Shown: positions 44,851 through 54,014 of the stretch, one piece after another | Numbering within the stretch: the stretch's first letter is position 1 | Layout: the number at the start of each line of letters is the position of its first letter | DNA from: JAVVVD01 sp036652795 | Lineage (GTDB): Bacteria > Bacillota > Clostridia > Christensenellales > CAG-138 | Assembly: GCA_036652795.1 (NCBI GenBank) | Contig: JAVVVD010000001.1 | Span: 1 to 64,000, forward strand | Direction: 5' to 3' | DNA: 64,000 nt | The notes under the pieces: model-generated | Database searches by the model: none | Seen by the model: the letters and a program-made list of their open reading frames with translations, nothing else | Told to the model about the DNA's origin: nothing | Translations under genes and position numbers: made by a program

Positions 44851-45444
44851 ATGTATGCACATATAATGGGTACTGTGGATGGGATATACCAGGATCGTGT
44901 GGTTATAGATGTAGGCGGGGTAGGATATGAACTGCTTTGCAGCGGGGCAACACTTAAAAAGCTGCATATAGGCGAAAACACAAAACTTATTACGCATTTT
45001 CATATGGCACAGGACGTGGTGGCGCTTTATGGATTTATGGATATGCAGGAGCGCACAATGTTCCGCAAGCTTATATCGGTTACTAGGATTGGGCCAAAGT
45101 TGGCGCTTAGCGTATTGAATGTGCTTAGCGTATCAGATATTGCCGTCGCCATACTGACGGAAAATGTGGCCGCATTCGATAAAATAAGCGGTATGGGTCG
45201 CAAGACTGCGGCGCGTGTGCTGCTGGAACTTAAAGAAAAGATAAGCGCAGACGAGATGGTGGGTGCGGGGCTGCCTGAAGGTGCAGGAAAAGCGCTGGAT
45301 GTGCGCACAGAGGCAATAGCCGCACTTGTTTCGCTAGGGTATGATGGCGCAAGTGCAGGCAGAGCGGTTGCCGCCTTGCCTGAGTGTGAACGGGTGGAAG
45401 AGATGATAACACTGGCGCTGCGCGAGCTTGCAAAGAAGGGGTAA
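44851..45444 (+). CDS. ruvA: Holliday junction branch migration protein RuvA
   Basis: This 197-aa protein binds Holliday junctions and recruits RuvB. The N-terminal OB fold reads MYAHIMGTVDGIYQDRVVIDVGGVGYEL. Helix-hairpin-helix repeats (ISVTRIGPKLALSVL and KISGMGRKTAARVLLELK) follow, then a flexible linker and the small C-terminal RuvB-contact domain. GGGGGAAAG precedes the ATG. Confidence 0.95.
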   Translation: MYAHIMGTVDGIYQDRVVIDVGGVGYELLCSGATLKKLHIGENTKLITHFHMAQDVVALYGFMDMQERTMFRKLISVTRIGPKLALSVLNVLSVSDIAVAILTENVAAFDKISGMGRKTAARVLLELKEKISADEMVGAGLPEGAGKALDVRTEAIAALVSLGYDGASAGRAVAALPECERVEEMITLALRELAKKG

Positions 45445-45447
45445 TGC

Positions 45448-46485
45448 ATGACTGACGAACGGATAATAACCTCATCTATGACGAGTGAGGATGAACAGAT
45501 AGAATACAGTCTGCGCCCACGCTTTCTGAATGAATATATAGGTCAGCATAACGTTAAGGATCACATGCGCATATATATAGAGGCTGCTAAAAAGCGCGGT
45601 GAACCGCTTGACCATGCGTTGCTGTACGGGCCGCCGGGACTTGGTAAAACCACACTTGCGGCAATAATCGCAAATGAGATGGGTGGCAACCTGAGGATCA
45701 CAAGCGGGCCGGCCATAACCCACGCGGGCGATCTTGCGGCACTACTTACAAACCTTGTGCCGGGGGATGTGCTATTTATAGACGAGATACATAGACTTAA
45801 CGCAAATGTTGAAGAGATACTGTATCCGGCAATGGAGGATTTTGCGCTGGACATAATAATTGGCAAGGGCCCGTCGGCGCATTCGATAAGGCTGGATCTT
45901 CCGCATTTTACACTGGTGGGTGCTACCACGCGCATGGGCCTTTTGACGTCGCCTCTGCGGGATAGGTTTGGAATAAAGGAGCAACTTGAGACGTACGCTC
46001 CTGAGGACCTTAGGGCAATAATTGAGCGTAGTGCTACGATACTTAATATTCAGATAGACTCTGACGGCGCAATTGAGCTTGCGTCACGTGCGCGAGGTAC
46101 ACCCAGGATAGTCAACAGACTGTTAAAAAGGGTGCGTGATTATGCCGAGGTACGTGGCAATGGCGTGATAGATATAGAAACCGCACGAGCGGGCCTTAAT
46201 ATGTTATCGATAGATGAGCTGGGCTTGGATGCGGTGGATAGACGGATGCTAAGCGTAATGATCGAAAAATTCCCGGGTCGCCCTGTGGGCCTTGAAACAA
46301 TAGCTGCCGCAACGGGTGATGACGCAAGCACGATTGAAGATGTGTATGAACCTTATTTGCTACAACTGGGACTTATAGCGCGCACACCGCGTGGCAGGAT
46401 AGTTTTGCCATCGGGTTATTGCCACATGGGATATACGCCGCCGGGCGAAAGCGCACAGCAGCGCATGGATATAGTGAATAAATAA
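45448..46485 (+). CDS. ruvB: Holliday junction branch migration ATPase RuvB
   Basis: This 345-aa AAA+ motor drives branch migration. It has the N-terminal SLRPRFLNEYIGQ, Walker A YGPPGLGKTTLAA, Walker B FIDEIHRLN, sensor 1 GATTRMG and a C-terminal winged helix with YEPYLLQLGLIARTPRGR. The ATG at 45448 lies 3 bp after the ruvA stop. Length is typical. Confidence 0.96.
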   Translation: MTDERIITSSMTSEDEQIEYSLRPRFLNEYIGQHNVKDHMRIYIEAAKKRGEPLDHALLYGPPGLGKTTLAAIIANEMGGNLRITSGPAITHAGDLAALLTNLVPGDVLFIDEIHRLNANVEEILYPAMEDFALDIIIGKGPSAHSIRLDLPHFTLVGATTRMGLLTSPLRDRFGIKEQLETYAPEDLRAIIERSATILNIQIDSDGAIELASRARGTPRIVNRLLKRVRDYAEVRGNGVIDIETARAGLNMLSIDELGLDAVDRRMLSVMIEKFPGRPVGLETIAAATGDDASTIEDVYEPYLLQLGLIARTPRGRIVLPSGYCHMGYTPPGESAQQRMDIVNK

Positions 46486-46503
46486 TTTTCACGGAGGTTG
46501 CAT

Positions 46504-47289
46504 ATGAAAGCAAAGGTACTAAAGGAACTGCAAGGAACACTTGAGCAAAAGGAACGTGATATAAGTGCGCTCAAAGATCGTGTTAGTGAACTTTCTGGCA
46601 AGATTGATGGATACCAAAACCGTGAGACGGCAGTATTAAACGCATTGACAGAGGCGCAAACAACAGGAAAGCGAATAATCCAAGAGGCTGAAAAGCGTAG
46701 AGATGAGCTTGTGATGCTTGCGGAAAATGAAAAAATGCGCATATTACATGAGGCTGAAGAGATAACGAACAATGCCAAACACGGCGCAGAATCCATAACC
46801 GCCGATGCAAAGATGGAAGCGAAGCGTATGCTGGCGCAGGCGGAGGCATCCATGGAGGAGTATCGGGCAAATGCGGATAAGCTAAAAGCCGAAGTAGCTG
46901 AGGCCGCGGCAAGCGCACAGCACCAGGCCGAGAGATTCCGCGAGTTTTTGGGCGGCGTCAAGCTGACTAACTCAACAGACTACAACAGCGAGTTTGCGGA
47001 TATATCAGGTATGCCGGATCATAAAAATATAAAATTACCGGAGGACTATAATAATCCTGCAGAACTCATGAAGAGCATATACTCTATACAGGGCAGGAAC
47101 ATACCGATAGCTGCAACGGAAAATGTGCAGACACCGCCTGCAACAAAGAGTGCACCGGCAGATGATGATAATGCGCATGTGTGGACGGTGGATGAAATAA
47201 TGAATGCCCAGCTGGGCGATGAAAAAGATGATGAACTATGCACAGACATAGATCTTGACGCGCTGATTGATAAGATAATTAAAGGCTGA
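46504..47289 (+). CDS. Coiled-coil protein of unknown function
   Basis: This 261-aa protein is mostly coiled coil (about residues 1-145, rich in E, K and A with heptad-like spacing), followed by a polar, likely disordered region and an acidic C-terminus. It recalls DivIVA-type scaffold proteins, but the DivIVA membrane-binding N-terminus is absent. I do not assign a function. GGAGG lies 7 nt before ATG 46504. It follows ruvB by 18 bp and ends one base before the proS promoter. Confidence 0.65.
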   Translation: MKAKVLKELQGTLEQKERDISALKDRVSELSGKIDGYQNRETAVLNALTEAQTTGKRIIQEAEKRRDELVMLAENEKMRILHEAEEITNNAKHGAESITADAKMEAKRMLAQAEASMEEYRANADKLKAEVAEAAASAQHQAERFREFLGGVKLTNSTDYNSEFADISGMPDHKNIKLPEDYNNPAELMKSIYSIQGRNIPIAATENVQTPPATKSAPADDDNAHVWTVDEIMNAQLGDEKDDELCTDIDLDALIDKIIKG

Positions 47290-47318
47290 TTGACGGGTTG
47301 ATTCCTTGATGATATAAT
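47290..47318 (+). promoter_or_regulatory. proS promoter
   Basis: TTGACG at 47290-47295 and TATAAT at 47313-47318 with a 17-bp spacer. The -35 starts one base after the upstream stop codon. Transcription should begin near 47325, so the T-box leader is limited to about 158 nt. Confidence 0.85.
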
Positions 47319-47324
47319 AACAGC

Positions 47325-47482
47325 ACTGTAATGCATAAAGGCTATGAAAGGGGTATCCCGCCCCATGAGCCGCAGGGAGGAAATGCCCTGCCGCAGGTGA
47401 GCGTTAAAGCCAAACAAGAACCAATTAAGGTGGTACCGCGATATTATCGCCCTTATTTATAAATGAGGGCGATTATTTTTTT
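47325..47482 (+). promoter_or_regulatory. T-box riboswitch leader of proS, short form
   Basis: The T-box sequence with the core TGGTACCGCG is at 47431-47440. It is followed by an intrinsic terminator (ATCGCCCT at 47446-47453, AGGGCGAT at 47466-47473, then T-rich 47474-47482). Uncharged tRNA-Pro should pair with the T-box and stabilise an antiterminator. Stem I seems reduced to about 32 nt (GGCT at 47340 with AGCC at 47368), unlike the usual 100 nt. A proline specifier codon is not clear. Confidence 0.85.
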
Positions 47483-47493
47483 AGGAGGAACTT

Positions 47494-48939
47494 ATGGCAA
47501 AGAGCAATGAGGAATTCGTACAGCACATAGCGTCCCGCGCAGAGGATTTCCCACAATGGTATACGGACGTTATACTCAAAACCGACATGGTGGACTATTC
47601 AGACGTTAAGGGCTGCATGGTAATAAAGCCTTATGGCTACGGTGTATGGGAGCTTATTCAGCAGCAGATGGATGCAAAATTCAAGGCAACAGGGCATAAA
47701 AATGCATATTTCCCGCTGTTTATCCCAGAGAGCTTGCTGCTAAAGGAGGCGGAGCATGTAGAGGGCTTTGCACCCGAGGTGGCGTGGGTAACCCATGGCG
47801 GCAACGAAAAATTAGCGGAGCGGCTTGCTATTCGCCCCACAAGCGAAACCGTGATAGGCTCAATGTATTCGCGTTGGATACAATCCTATCGTGATCTTCC
47901 AGTGCTTATGAACCAGTGGTGCAATGTAGTGCGCTGGGAAAAGAGCACACGTCCATTCCTACGGACGAGCGAATTTCTCTGGCAGGAAGGGCATACTGCG
48001 CACGCTAACTTTGAAGAAGCGCAGGAGGAAACTATGCGGATGCTGGAGATCTACCGCGAATTTGCTGAAAAGGTAATGGCTATCCCTGTGATTGTGGGTC
48101 GCAAGAGCGAAAAAGAAAAATTTGCCGGCGCGCAGGCAACGTATACAATGGAAGCCATGATGCAGGACGGCAAGGCGTTGCAGATGGGTACATCCCATAA
48201 TCTGGGCGATAATTTCGCCCGCGGTTACGATATAACCTACCTGAGCAAGGAAGGCAAGCTGGAGTATTGCTTTACAACCTCGTGGGGAACCTCCACGCGC
48301 ATGATAGGCGGTATAATAATGGTGCATGGAGATGATCGTGGACTTGTATTTCCTCCGCGCGTTGCGCCAATACAGGCGGTGATACTGCCTATAGCGATGC
48401 ATAAGGAGGGAGTGCTGGAAAAAGCGCAGGAGCTGCGTGTGCGGCTTGAGGCAGCAGGCGTACGCACCGAGCTGGATGATAGCGATCAAAGCGCTGGCTG
48501 GAAATTCAACCAGTGGGAGATGAAGGGCGTTCCGCTGCGCATAGAGGTAGGCCCTAAGGATATAGCTAATAACCAGGTGGTGGTTGTTCGCAGGGACAAT
48601 CTGCAAAAACAGTTTGTGCCAATGGATGGGTTGGAAAAATCGATCAATGATCTGTTGGACGATGTGCAGCAGGGCCTGTTTGATAAGGCATTGGCAATGC
48701 GCGAGAGCAAAACGGTAAATGCAACGAATTTTGACCAGTTAGCCGAGGGCGTGCAAACGGGTTTTGTGCGTGCTATGTGGTGTGGCGAACGCGAGTGTGA
48801 GGAAGCGATAAAGGCCAAGACTGGTGCTACAACGCGCTGTATGCCATTTGATACTACCCACAGAGACGAACTAGGCGACGTATGCGTGCATTGCGGCAAG
48901 CCTGCAAAGCATATGATGTATTTTGCAAAGGCCTATTGA
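47494..48939 (+). CDS. proS: Prolyl-tRNA synthetase, short (type 3) form
   Basis: This 481-aa class II synthetase charges tRNA-Pro. It has class II motifs 1-3 (in KGCMVIKPYGYGVWE; RPTSETVIGSMYSRWIQSYRD with motif 2 region RWEKSTRPFLRTSEFLWQEGHTAH; and GGIIMVHGDDRGLVFPP). The C-terminal region has a cysteine cluster (CGERECE, CVHCGKPA). It lacks the editing insertion of long bacterial ProS and matches the archaeal/eukaryotic-like type 3 found in many Clostridia. AGGAGG lies 6 nt before the ATG and follows the T-box terminator by 12 nt. Confidence 0.95.
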   Translation: MAKSNEEFVQHIASRAEDFPQWYTDVILKTDMVDYSDVKGCMVIKPYGYGVWELIQQQMDAKFKATGHKNAYFPLFIPESLLLKEAEHVEGFAPEVAWVTHGGNEKLAERLAIRPTSETVIGSMYSRWIQSYRDLPVLMNQWCNVVRWEKSTRPFLRTSEFLWQEGHTAHANFEEAQEETMRMLEIYREFAEKVMAIPVIVGRKSEKEKFAGAQATYTMEAMMQDGKALQMGTSHNLGDNFARGYDITYLSKEGKLEYCFTTSWGTSTRMIGGIIMVHGDDRGLVFPPRVAPIQAVILPIAMHKEGVLEKAQELRVRLEAAGVRTELDDSDQSAGWKFNQWEMKGVPLRIEVGPKDIANNQVVVVRRDNLQKQFVPMDGLEKSINDLLDDVQQGLFDKALAMRESKTVNATNFDQLAEGVQTGFVRAMWCGERECEEAIKAKTGATTRCMPFDTTHRDELGDVCVHCGKPAKHMMYFAKAY

Positions 48940-48954
48940 GAATGTCTAACATAT

Positions 48955-48981
48955 GGCGGGGTGCGTTTATCGTGCCCCGCC
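48955..48981 (+). terminator. Hairpin after proS
   Basis: GGCGGGG and CCCCGCC pair around a 13-nt loop, 16 nt after the proS stop. No long T-run follows, so efficiency is uncertain. Confidence 0.55.
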
Positions 48982-48987
48982 GTGCTA

Positions 48988-49016
48988 TTGCCATATATAC
49001 GGCGGTAAAGTATAAT
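48988..49016 (+). promoter_or_regulatory. glpK promoter
   Basis: TTGCCA at 48988-48993 and TATAAT at 49011-49016 with a 17-bp spacer, 42 bp before the glpK start codon. Confidence 0.75.
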
Positions 49017-49058
49017 TATAATGATGCTGACTAAAGGGTATATGCGAAAGGGTTTGGT

Positions 49059-50564
49059 ATGGAACAGTATATTCTAGCTCTGGATCAGGGAACCACCAGC
49101 TCGCGTGCGATAATATTCGACAAGCAGGGTGGAACACATGGCAAAGCACAGCTTGAGTTTAGCCAGATATATCCAAACCCGGGCTGGGTGGAGCATGATC
49201 CTATGGAAATATGGAACACGCAGGTAAACGCGGCAAAGATGGCACTTACAGGACGTTCGCTGCATAAATATATTGCGGCTGTGGGTATCACAAATCAAAG
49301 AGAAACCACAATAATATGGGATAAACATACGGGAGAACCGGTATATAATGCAATAGTATGGCAATGCCGCAGAACAGCAGATATCTGTGAAAAACTAAAG
49401 GCACAGGGGCTAGGTGACTATATAGCGGAGCATACAGGGCTGCTTATTGACGCATATTTTTCAGCAACAAAGATAATGTGGATACTTAACAATGTGCCTC
49501 AGGCTCGCTTGCGTGCAGAACAGGGAGAGCTTCTTTTTGGAACGGTGGATACGTGGCTTATATGGAAGCTTACTGGCGGCAAGGCGCACGTGACGGATTA
49601 TACCAATGCCGCGCGCACAATGTTATTTGATATAAAAAAGCTTTGCTGGGATGAAAGATTGTGCAAAGAGCTGGATATACCAATGTGTATACTGCCGGAG
49701 GTCAAGCCATCCAGCGGCATATATGGCTATGTAGACAGAGGAATACCTGGGTTGGAGGAACTTGCGGGCGTGCCGGTGGCTGGTGCTGCTGGGGATCAAC
49801 AGGCGGCATTGTTTGGGCAGGCGTGCTTTGAAGCAGGCATGGCAAAGTGTACCTATGGTACGGGCTGTTTCCTGAATATGAATATAGGCGAAACGCCGAT
49901 CACAAGTAAAAACAATCTACTTACTACAATTGCGTGGGGGCTTGCGGAGAATAATGTCACCTATGCGCTGGAGGGAAGTATTTTCAATGCAGGCAGTGTG
50001 ATAAAATGGCTGCGTGATGATTTGGGACTGATAAAAAGTGCGCCTGAAATAGACGAGTTGGCAGCGTCTGTAGCTGATACGGGCGGTGTATATTTTGTAC
50101 CTGCCTTTACTGGTCTCGGAGCGCCGCACTGGGATATGTATGCGCGGGGTACAATGGTTGGCATTACGCGTGGAACAAAGCGCGCACATTTTGCTAGGGC
50201 GGTGCTGGAAAGCATAGCATTTCAGGCAACTGACCTATTGTGTGCGATGCAGGAGGATAGTGGATTCACAATTAAAGAGCTGCGCGTAGATGGTGGCGCT
50301 AGCGTAAGCAATGTGATGATGCAGTTCCAAACGGATATGCTGCGCACCGCAATTAATAGACCCAGAAATGTTGAAACAACAGCGCTAGGTGCGGCCTATT
50401 TGGCTGGATTAGCTGTGGGAATATTTAAAGACAAAAGCGATATAACAAATAATTGGCAGAGCGAGCGTGTATTTATGCCGCAGATGGATGAAGATGTGCG
50501 CAACAAACATTACAAACTGTGGCAGCGTGCGCTAGGCCGTGCATTGAATTGGGAAATACACTAA
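49059..50564 (+). CDS. glpK: Glycerol kinase
   Basis: This 501-aa FGGY kinase phosphorylates glycerol to glycerol-3-phosphate. It starts with YILALDQGTTSSRAIIFD (phosphate loop), has GITNQRETTIIWD, GAAGDQQAALFGQ and a late GGASVSNVMMQFQTDML. Length is exact for GlpK. There are no glpF or glpD genes here, and an Ldh-type dehydrogenase follows after 23 bp. Confidence 0.95.
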   Translation: MEQYILALDQGTTSSRAIIFDKQGGTHGKAQLEFSQIYPNPGWVEHDPMEIWNTQVNAAKMALTGRSLHKYIAAVGITNQRETTIIWDKHTGEPVYNAIVWQCRRTADICEKLKAQGLGDYIAEHTGLLIDAYFSATKIMWILNNVPQARLRAEQGELLFGTVDTWLIWKLTGGKAHVTDYTNAARTMLFDIKKLCWDERLCKELDIPMCILPEVKPSSGIYGYVDRGIPGLEELAGVPVAGAAGDQQAALFGQACFEAGMAKCTYGTGCFLNMNIGETPITSKNNLLTTIAWGLAENNVTYALEGSIFNAGSVIKWLRDDLGLIKSAPEIDELAASVADTGGVYFVPAFTGLGAPHWDMYARGTMVGITRGTKRAHFARAVLESIAFQATDLLCAMQEDSGFTIKELRVDGGASVSNVMMQFQTDMLRTAINRPRNVETTALGAAYLAGLAVGIFKDKSDITNNWQSERVFMPQMDEDVRNKHYKLWQRALGRALNWEIH

Positions 50565-50587
50565 TAATTTAAAAAAGAAGGGTAAAA

Positions 50588-51703
50588 ATGATGGAAACAA
50601 GACCATATGTATCATGGGAAATGATAGGCGGCTTTATGCGGGATGCATTCGTTGGCTACGGCGTACCTGCGGAGGATGCAAAAATCTGTGCAGAGGTTTT
50701 GATGGAAAGCGACAGGCGCGGCATAGAAAGCCATGGCTGCAACAGATTTAAACCCATATACCTTGATAGGATCAAGGCTGGAATACAAAAGCCAATTACG
50801 GAATTCGAGATACTGCGCGAGACTCCATCCACGGCGGTTGTGGACGGACATGACGGTATGGGCATGATAGTCGGCGTAAAATGCATGAATATGGCAATAG
50901 AAAAAGCAAAAAAAGTAGGCCTTGGTATGGTTGCCGCACGCAATTCCACACACTATGGCATAGCGGGCTATTATGCCACAATGGCCACTAAAGCGGGTAT
51001 GATAGGCATGACGGGCACAAACGCGCGCCCATCAATTGCGCCAACATTCGGTGTGGAGAATATGCTGGGTACAAATCCGCTCACGATAGGCCTGCCAACA
51101 GACGAAGACTTCCCGTTTGTGATAGACTGCGCCACATCCATAACACAGCGCGGAAAGATAGAGTATTATGCGCGCAGCGGTAAGGATACGCCATCCGGAA
51201 TGGTGATAGGCCGAGATGGCAGCGCAATGACGGACAGCAAGGAGATTCTTGTAGACCTTACAAAGGGCACTGCTGCGCTTGCGCCGCTTGGCGGCATAGG
51301 CGAACAGCTTGCTGGGTATAAGGGATATGGCTATGCTACGGTGGTGGAAATACTTTCATCCGCGCTTCAGGCAGGAAGCTACCTTAAGATGCTGACAGGT
51401 ACGGACGAAAACGGGAATAAAGCTCCATACCATCTTGGGCATTTCTTCCTGGCCATAGATACGGAAGCGTTCATGGGCGCTGAAAGCTTCAAGAAGACGG
51501 CGGGCGATATACTTCGCGACCTTCGTGCTTCTGAAAAAGCGCCGGGTGAAAACCGCATATATACTGCCGGTGAAAAGGAATATCTATCGTGGCAGGATCG
51601 TAAGAACAAAGGCGTGCCTGTTGGTGAGGCTGTGCAGAATGAGTTTGTTGCAATCCGCGATGAGCTTAAGCTCCCATACGTTTTCCCATTTGAAAATAGA
51701 TAA
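50588..51703 (+). CDS. Ldh-family (malate/lactate/ureidoglycolate) dehydrogenase
   Basis: This 371-aa NAD(P)-dependent enzyme belongs to the malate/L-lactate dehydrogenase (Ldh_2) family. It has the early RGIESHGCNRFKPIYLDRI (substrate-binding His), GMIVGVKCMNMAIEKA, ARNSTHYGIAGYYATMA (catalytic His) and GLPTDEDFPFVIDCATS. The substrate (malate, lactate, ureidoglycolate or a sugar acid) cannot be fixed. Either of two adjacent ATGs could start it. It is probably co-transcribed with glpK. Confidence 0.88.
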   Translation: MMETRPYVSWEMIGGFMRDAFVGYGVPAEDAKICAEVLMESDRRGIESHGCNRFKPIYLDRIKAGIQKPITEFEILRETPSTAVVDGHDGMGMIVGVKCMNMAIEKAKKVGLGMVAARNSTHYGIAGYYATMATKAGMIGMTGTNARPSIAPTFGVENMLGTNPLTIGLPTDEDFPFVIDCATSITQRGKIEYYARSGKDTPSGMVIGRDGSAMTDSKEILVDLTKGTAALAPLGGIGEQLAGYKGYGYATVVEILSSALQAGSYLKMLTGTDENGNKAPYHLGHFFLAIDTEAFMGAESFKKTAGDILRDLRASEKAPGENRIYTAGEKEYLSWQDRKNKGVPVGEAVQNEFVAIRDELKLPYVFPFENR

Positions 51704-51721
51704 GGGTAGGAGCCATTACAA

Positions 51722-52519
51722 ATGAAATATGGGTTTATTGGACTTGGAAATATGGCGAAGGCCATAATAAGGGGCATGACGGCCAACAGGTTTGATGCGG
51801 CTGATATATGCGCAATCGCAAAGCATACGGATAGGGCAACGGAAACAGGCCGTGTACTTGGAATAAATGTGTGTGCAACGCTTGCCGAACTTGTGAGTAA
51901 ATCAGATGTGCTGGTGTTGGCGATCAAGCCGCAAGTGCTGCCGGAGGTGCTGCCTGAGCTAAAAAAACAACTTACAGATGAAAAACTGATAGTTTCCATT
52001 GCTGCCGGCAAGGATATAGCATATTTAAAGTCCTGCCTGGGTGATAACATGCCTATCATACGCGTTATGCCAAACATAAACGCCAAGGTCGGTTATTCTA
52101 CAAGCGGAATGTGTGCCTGCAAATGTGCAACACAGCAGCAGCTTGAGTTGGTGAAAGCACTTTTTGAAACGGTGGGCAGCGTAACTCAAATCCCAGAGAC
52201 GCTGTTTCCTGTGTTCAGCGCGGTGGCCGGTGCTTCTGTTGCGTTTACGTACATGTATATAGACGCACTTGCACGTGCAGCGGTAAGGGAGGGTATGCCA
52301 AAGGCAATGGCGCTTGAAGTTGCTGCAAGCTCAGTGCTAGGAAGCGCAAAGCTTATACAGGGCTCTAACGAACACCCTATGTCGCTTGTAGACCAGGTGT
52401 GCTCGCCAGGCGGAACAACTATCGAAGGCGTGTGCGTACTGCGCGAGAGGGGCTTTGAAGCTGCTGTGCACAAAGCTGTGGATGCGGTGACTCAAAAGGA
52501 TATAAAATTGAGCAAGTAG
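51722..52519 (+). CDS. proC: Pyrroline-5-carboxylate reductase
   Basis: This 265-aa enzyme makes proline from pyrroline-5-carboxylate. It begins with the Rossmann motif YGFIGLGNMAKAIIRGM, has LVLAIKPQVLPEVL, IIRVMPNINAKVG and the C-terminal signature around SLVDQVCSPGGTTIEGV. AGGAG lies 7 nt before the ATG. It is the last gene of the glpK run and ends at a strong terminator. Confidence 0.95.
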   Translation: MKYGFIGLGNMAKAIIRGMTANRFDAADICAIAKHTDRATETGRVLGINVCATLAELVSKSDVLVLAIKPQVLPEVLPELKKQLTDEKLIVSIAAGKDIAYLKSCLGDNMPIIRVMPNINAKVGYSTSGMCACKCATQQQLELVKALFETVGSVTQIPETLFPVFSAVAGASVAFTYMYIDALARAAVREGMPKAMALEVAASSVLGSAKLIQGSNEHPMSLVDQVCSPGGTTIEGVCVLRERGFEAAVHKAVDAVTQKDIKLSK

Positions 52520-52544
52520 CATAAAAACAAGCATAAGAATTACT

Positions 52545-52585
52545 TATAAGCTAATGGGCGCACAGTGTGCGCCCATTAGCTTATA
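52545..52585. terminator. Very strong bidirectional terminator
   Basis: Perfect 19-bp arms (52545-52563 and 52567-52585) enclose AGT. It sits between proC and the convergent minus-strand zinc-ribbon gene. Confidence 0.85.
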
Positions 52586-52618
52586 TAATTAAATCTATTG
52601 CGGAATGTCAAACGCGTT

Positions 52619-53014
52619 TTATGGCAGCTTATTGCCACATTTGCGGCAATATAGGTATCCATGCTCCGCCTTTGTGCCGCAGTATGGGCAATATACGGTA
52701 TCCGTAGTGGGGGATACCGGGGTGCACGTATTATCGTTTTGTTGATTGCCAAAGCGCTGTTCCAGCGGATCGGATTCCTCAGTGTCATCGGTTATGTCAA
52801 ATGTAGAATAGCGATTTTTCCCTGTTGCATTTTTATAATTATATATACCGCTTATTATACCTGTGATTATAAACAGCACACCAAATAAAGGAAATATTGC
52901 TGGCGCGCCCATACTTGAGGCCATTATAGTCCAAAATATACCAAATATAACTGAGATAACTGCGCCCCATACGCCCATTGCTGAGGGACCTCTGCCTGGC
53001 TTGATGCTTTTCAT
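52619..53014 (-). CDS. Zinc-ribbon membrane protein
   Basis: This 131-aa protein has two hydrophobic helices (about residues 15-33 and 39-59), an acidic linker and a C-terminal zinc ribbon (CPYCG and CRKCG). Function is unknown; such small zinc-ribbon membrane proteins are common in Clostridia. AAGGAG lies 7 nt before the ATG. It is a single gene. Confidence 0.75.
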   Translation of the reverse strand: MKSIKPGRGPSAMGVWGAVISVIFGIFWTIMASSMGAPAIFPLFGVLFIITGIISGIYNYKNATGKNRYSTFDITDDTEESDPLEQRFGNQQNDNTCTPVSPTTDTVYCPYCGTKAEHGYLYCRKCGNKLP

Positions 53015-53156
53015 CTATGCTTCTCCTTTTATAATTAAATGCCTAGCGTAGAAGTATAACATAAATAATACCGCAGCAGGCGCATTTGCGGTATTGTTTT
53101 CATAATATTAAATGATTGCTTGATAAAATGGATATTTTAATGGATGTACAGGGGGC

Positions 53157-53861
53157 TCAAGCATGCAGAACATACCGCCGGTTAAGCTCGTTCATGCGGT
53201 CACGTAGTAGCTCTGTGATATGCCGTCTGTCACCGCTTCCGTGTTCACACATCAAAGCCCCTAAAAAGAAGGGCCGGTCTATTATCATGCGGTTGCGCTT
53301 ATTAGAAAAATAAACAGGGTATATTGGCACATCTGTGCCAGTCTGCTCGAAAAATCGCTTGGCCAAGGTTAGAAAACCGGAATGTAGCTCGGTAAGTACT
53401 TCATGATAGCCATCGATGGAGTTTTCAGGGAATATAAGCACACTTTTGCCGGCGCTAAGCGCCTCAATGCTGCGCTTTATTGTGGTTTTAAATCTGAGGT
53501 CGCGGTAGGTTGGAATAAGCTCCGCTCCGTCATACAGCATTTTGGAGACTAAAGCGAATGATGTGGCTATAACAAAAGCTTTTATCTTGCCAAATCCAAG
53601 TTTTTGTCTGTAAAACACATCATATAGGTAGTGCCAGCGCTCCATATAGTTGCCGCACATCTCATGGGTACCCCATGGAACTATGCTGCGAGGGAAATAC
53701 AGCTCATAGGTGAACGGGCCGCCGGCGGCGCTGTGGTTGGCGATAAATATACCAGAAGATACGGGTGCGGAATTTAGGTCAATTATATCAGGACGCTTTT
53801 TAAACAGCTTGAAAATTGCTTTTATGCTATCGAATACCGGATGCTTGATTTTTACTTTCAT
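53157..53861 (-). CDS. PlsC-like lysophospholipid acyltransferase
   Basis: This roughly 234-aa protein resembles 1-acyl-glycerol-3-phosphate acyltransferases. The HX4D motif is replaced by NHSAAGGPFTYELY, with no Asp at the canonical place, so the His-Asp dyad may be altered. The later PEN motif region reads SVLIFPENSIDGYH, which fits the family's EG(T/S)-like block only loosely. An in-frame ATG at 53897 would add 12 residues; AGGAG is nearer to the second. Function likely concerns acyl transfer to lipid or glycolipid, but the substrate is open. Confidence 0.7.
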   Translation of the reverse strand: MKVKIKHPVFDSIKAIFKLFKKRPDIIDLNSAPVSSGIFIANHSAAGGPFTYELYFPRSIVPWGTHEMCGNYMERWHYLYDVFYRQKLGFGKIKAFVIATSFALVSKMLYDGAELIPTYRDLRFKTTIKRSIEALSAGKSVLIFPENSIDGYHEVLTELHSGFLTLAKRFFEQTGTDVPIYPVYFSNKRNRMIIDRPFFLGALMCEHGSGDRRHITELLRDRMNELNRRYVLHA

Positions 53862-53985
53862 ATCTGCTGACCACACTCCTAATACAATACATGCCACTTA
53901 ATAATTCTACCATACTGTGAGCTTATGACTCAATAGCAACTCTGTGGCGCTAGGGTGACAAAAATGGTATTGTATGCAATAAAAC

Positions 53986-54011
53986 AGCATCCGGCAAAAA
54001 TGCCGGATGCT
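53986..54011 (-). terminator. Terminator of rnpB
   Basis: AGCATCCGGCA and TGCCGGATGCT enclose a 4-nt loop and lie just after the RNase P RNA; on the minus strand a short T-run follows. Confidence 0.85.
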
Positions 54012-54014
54012 AAA

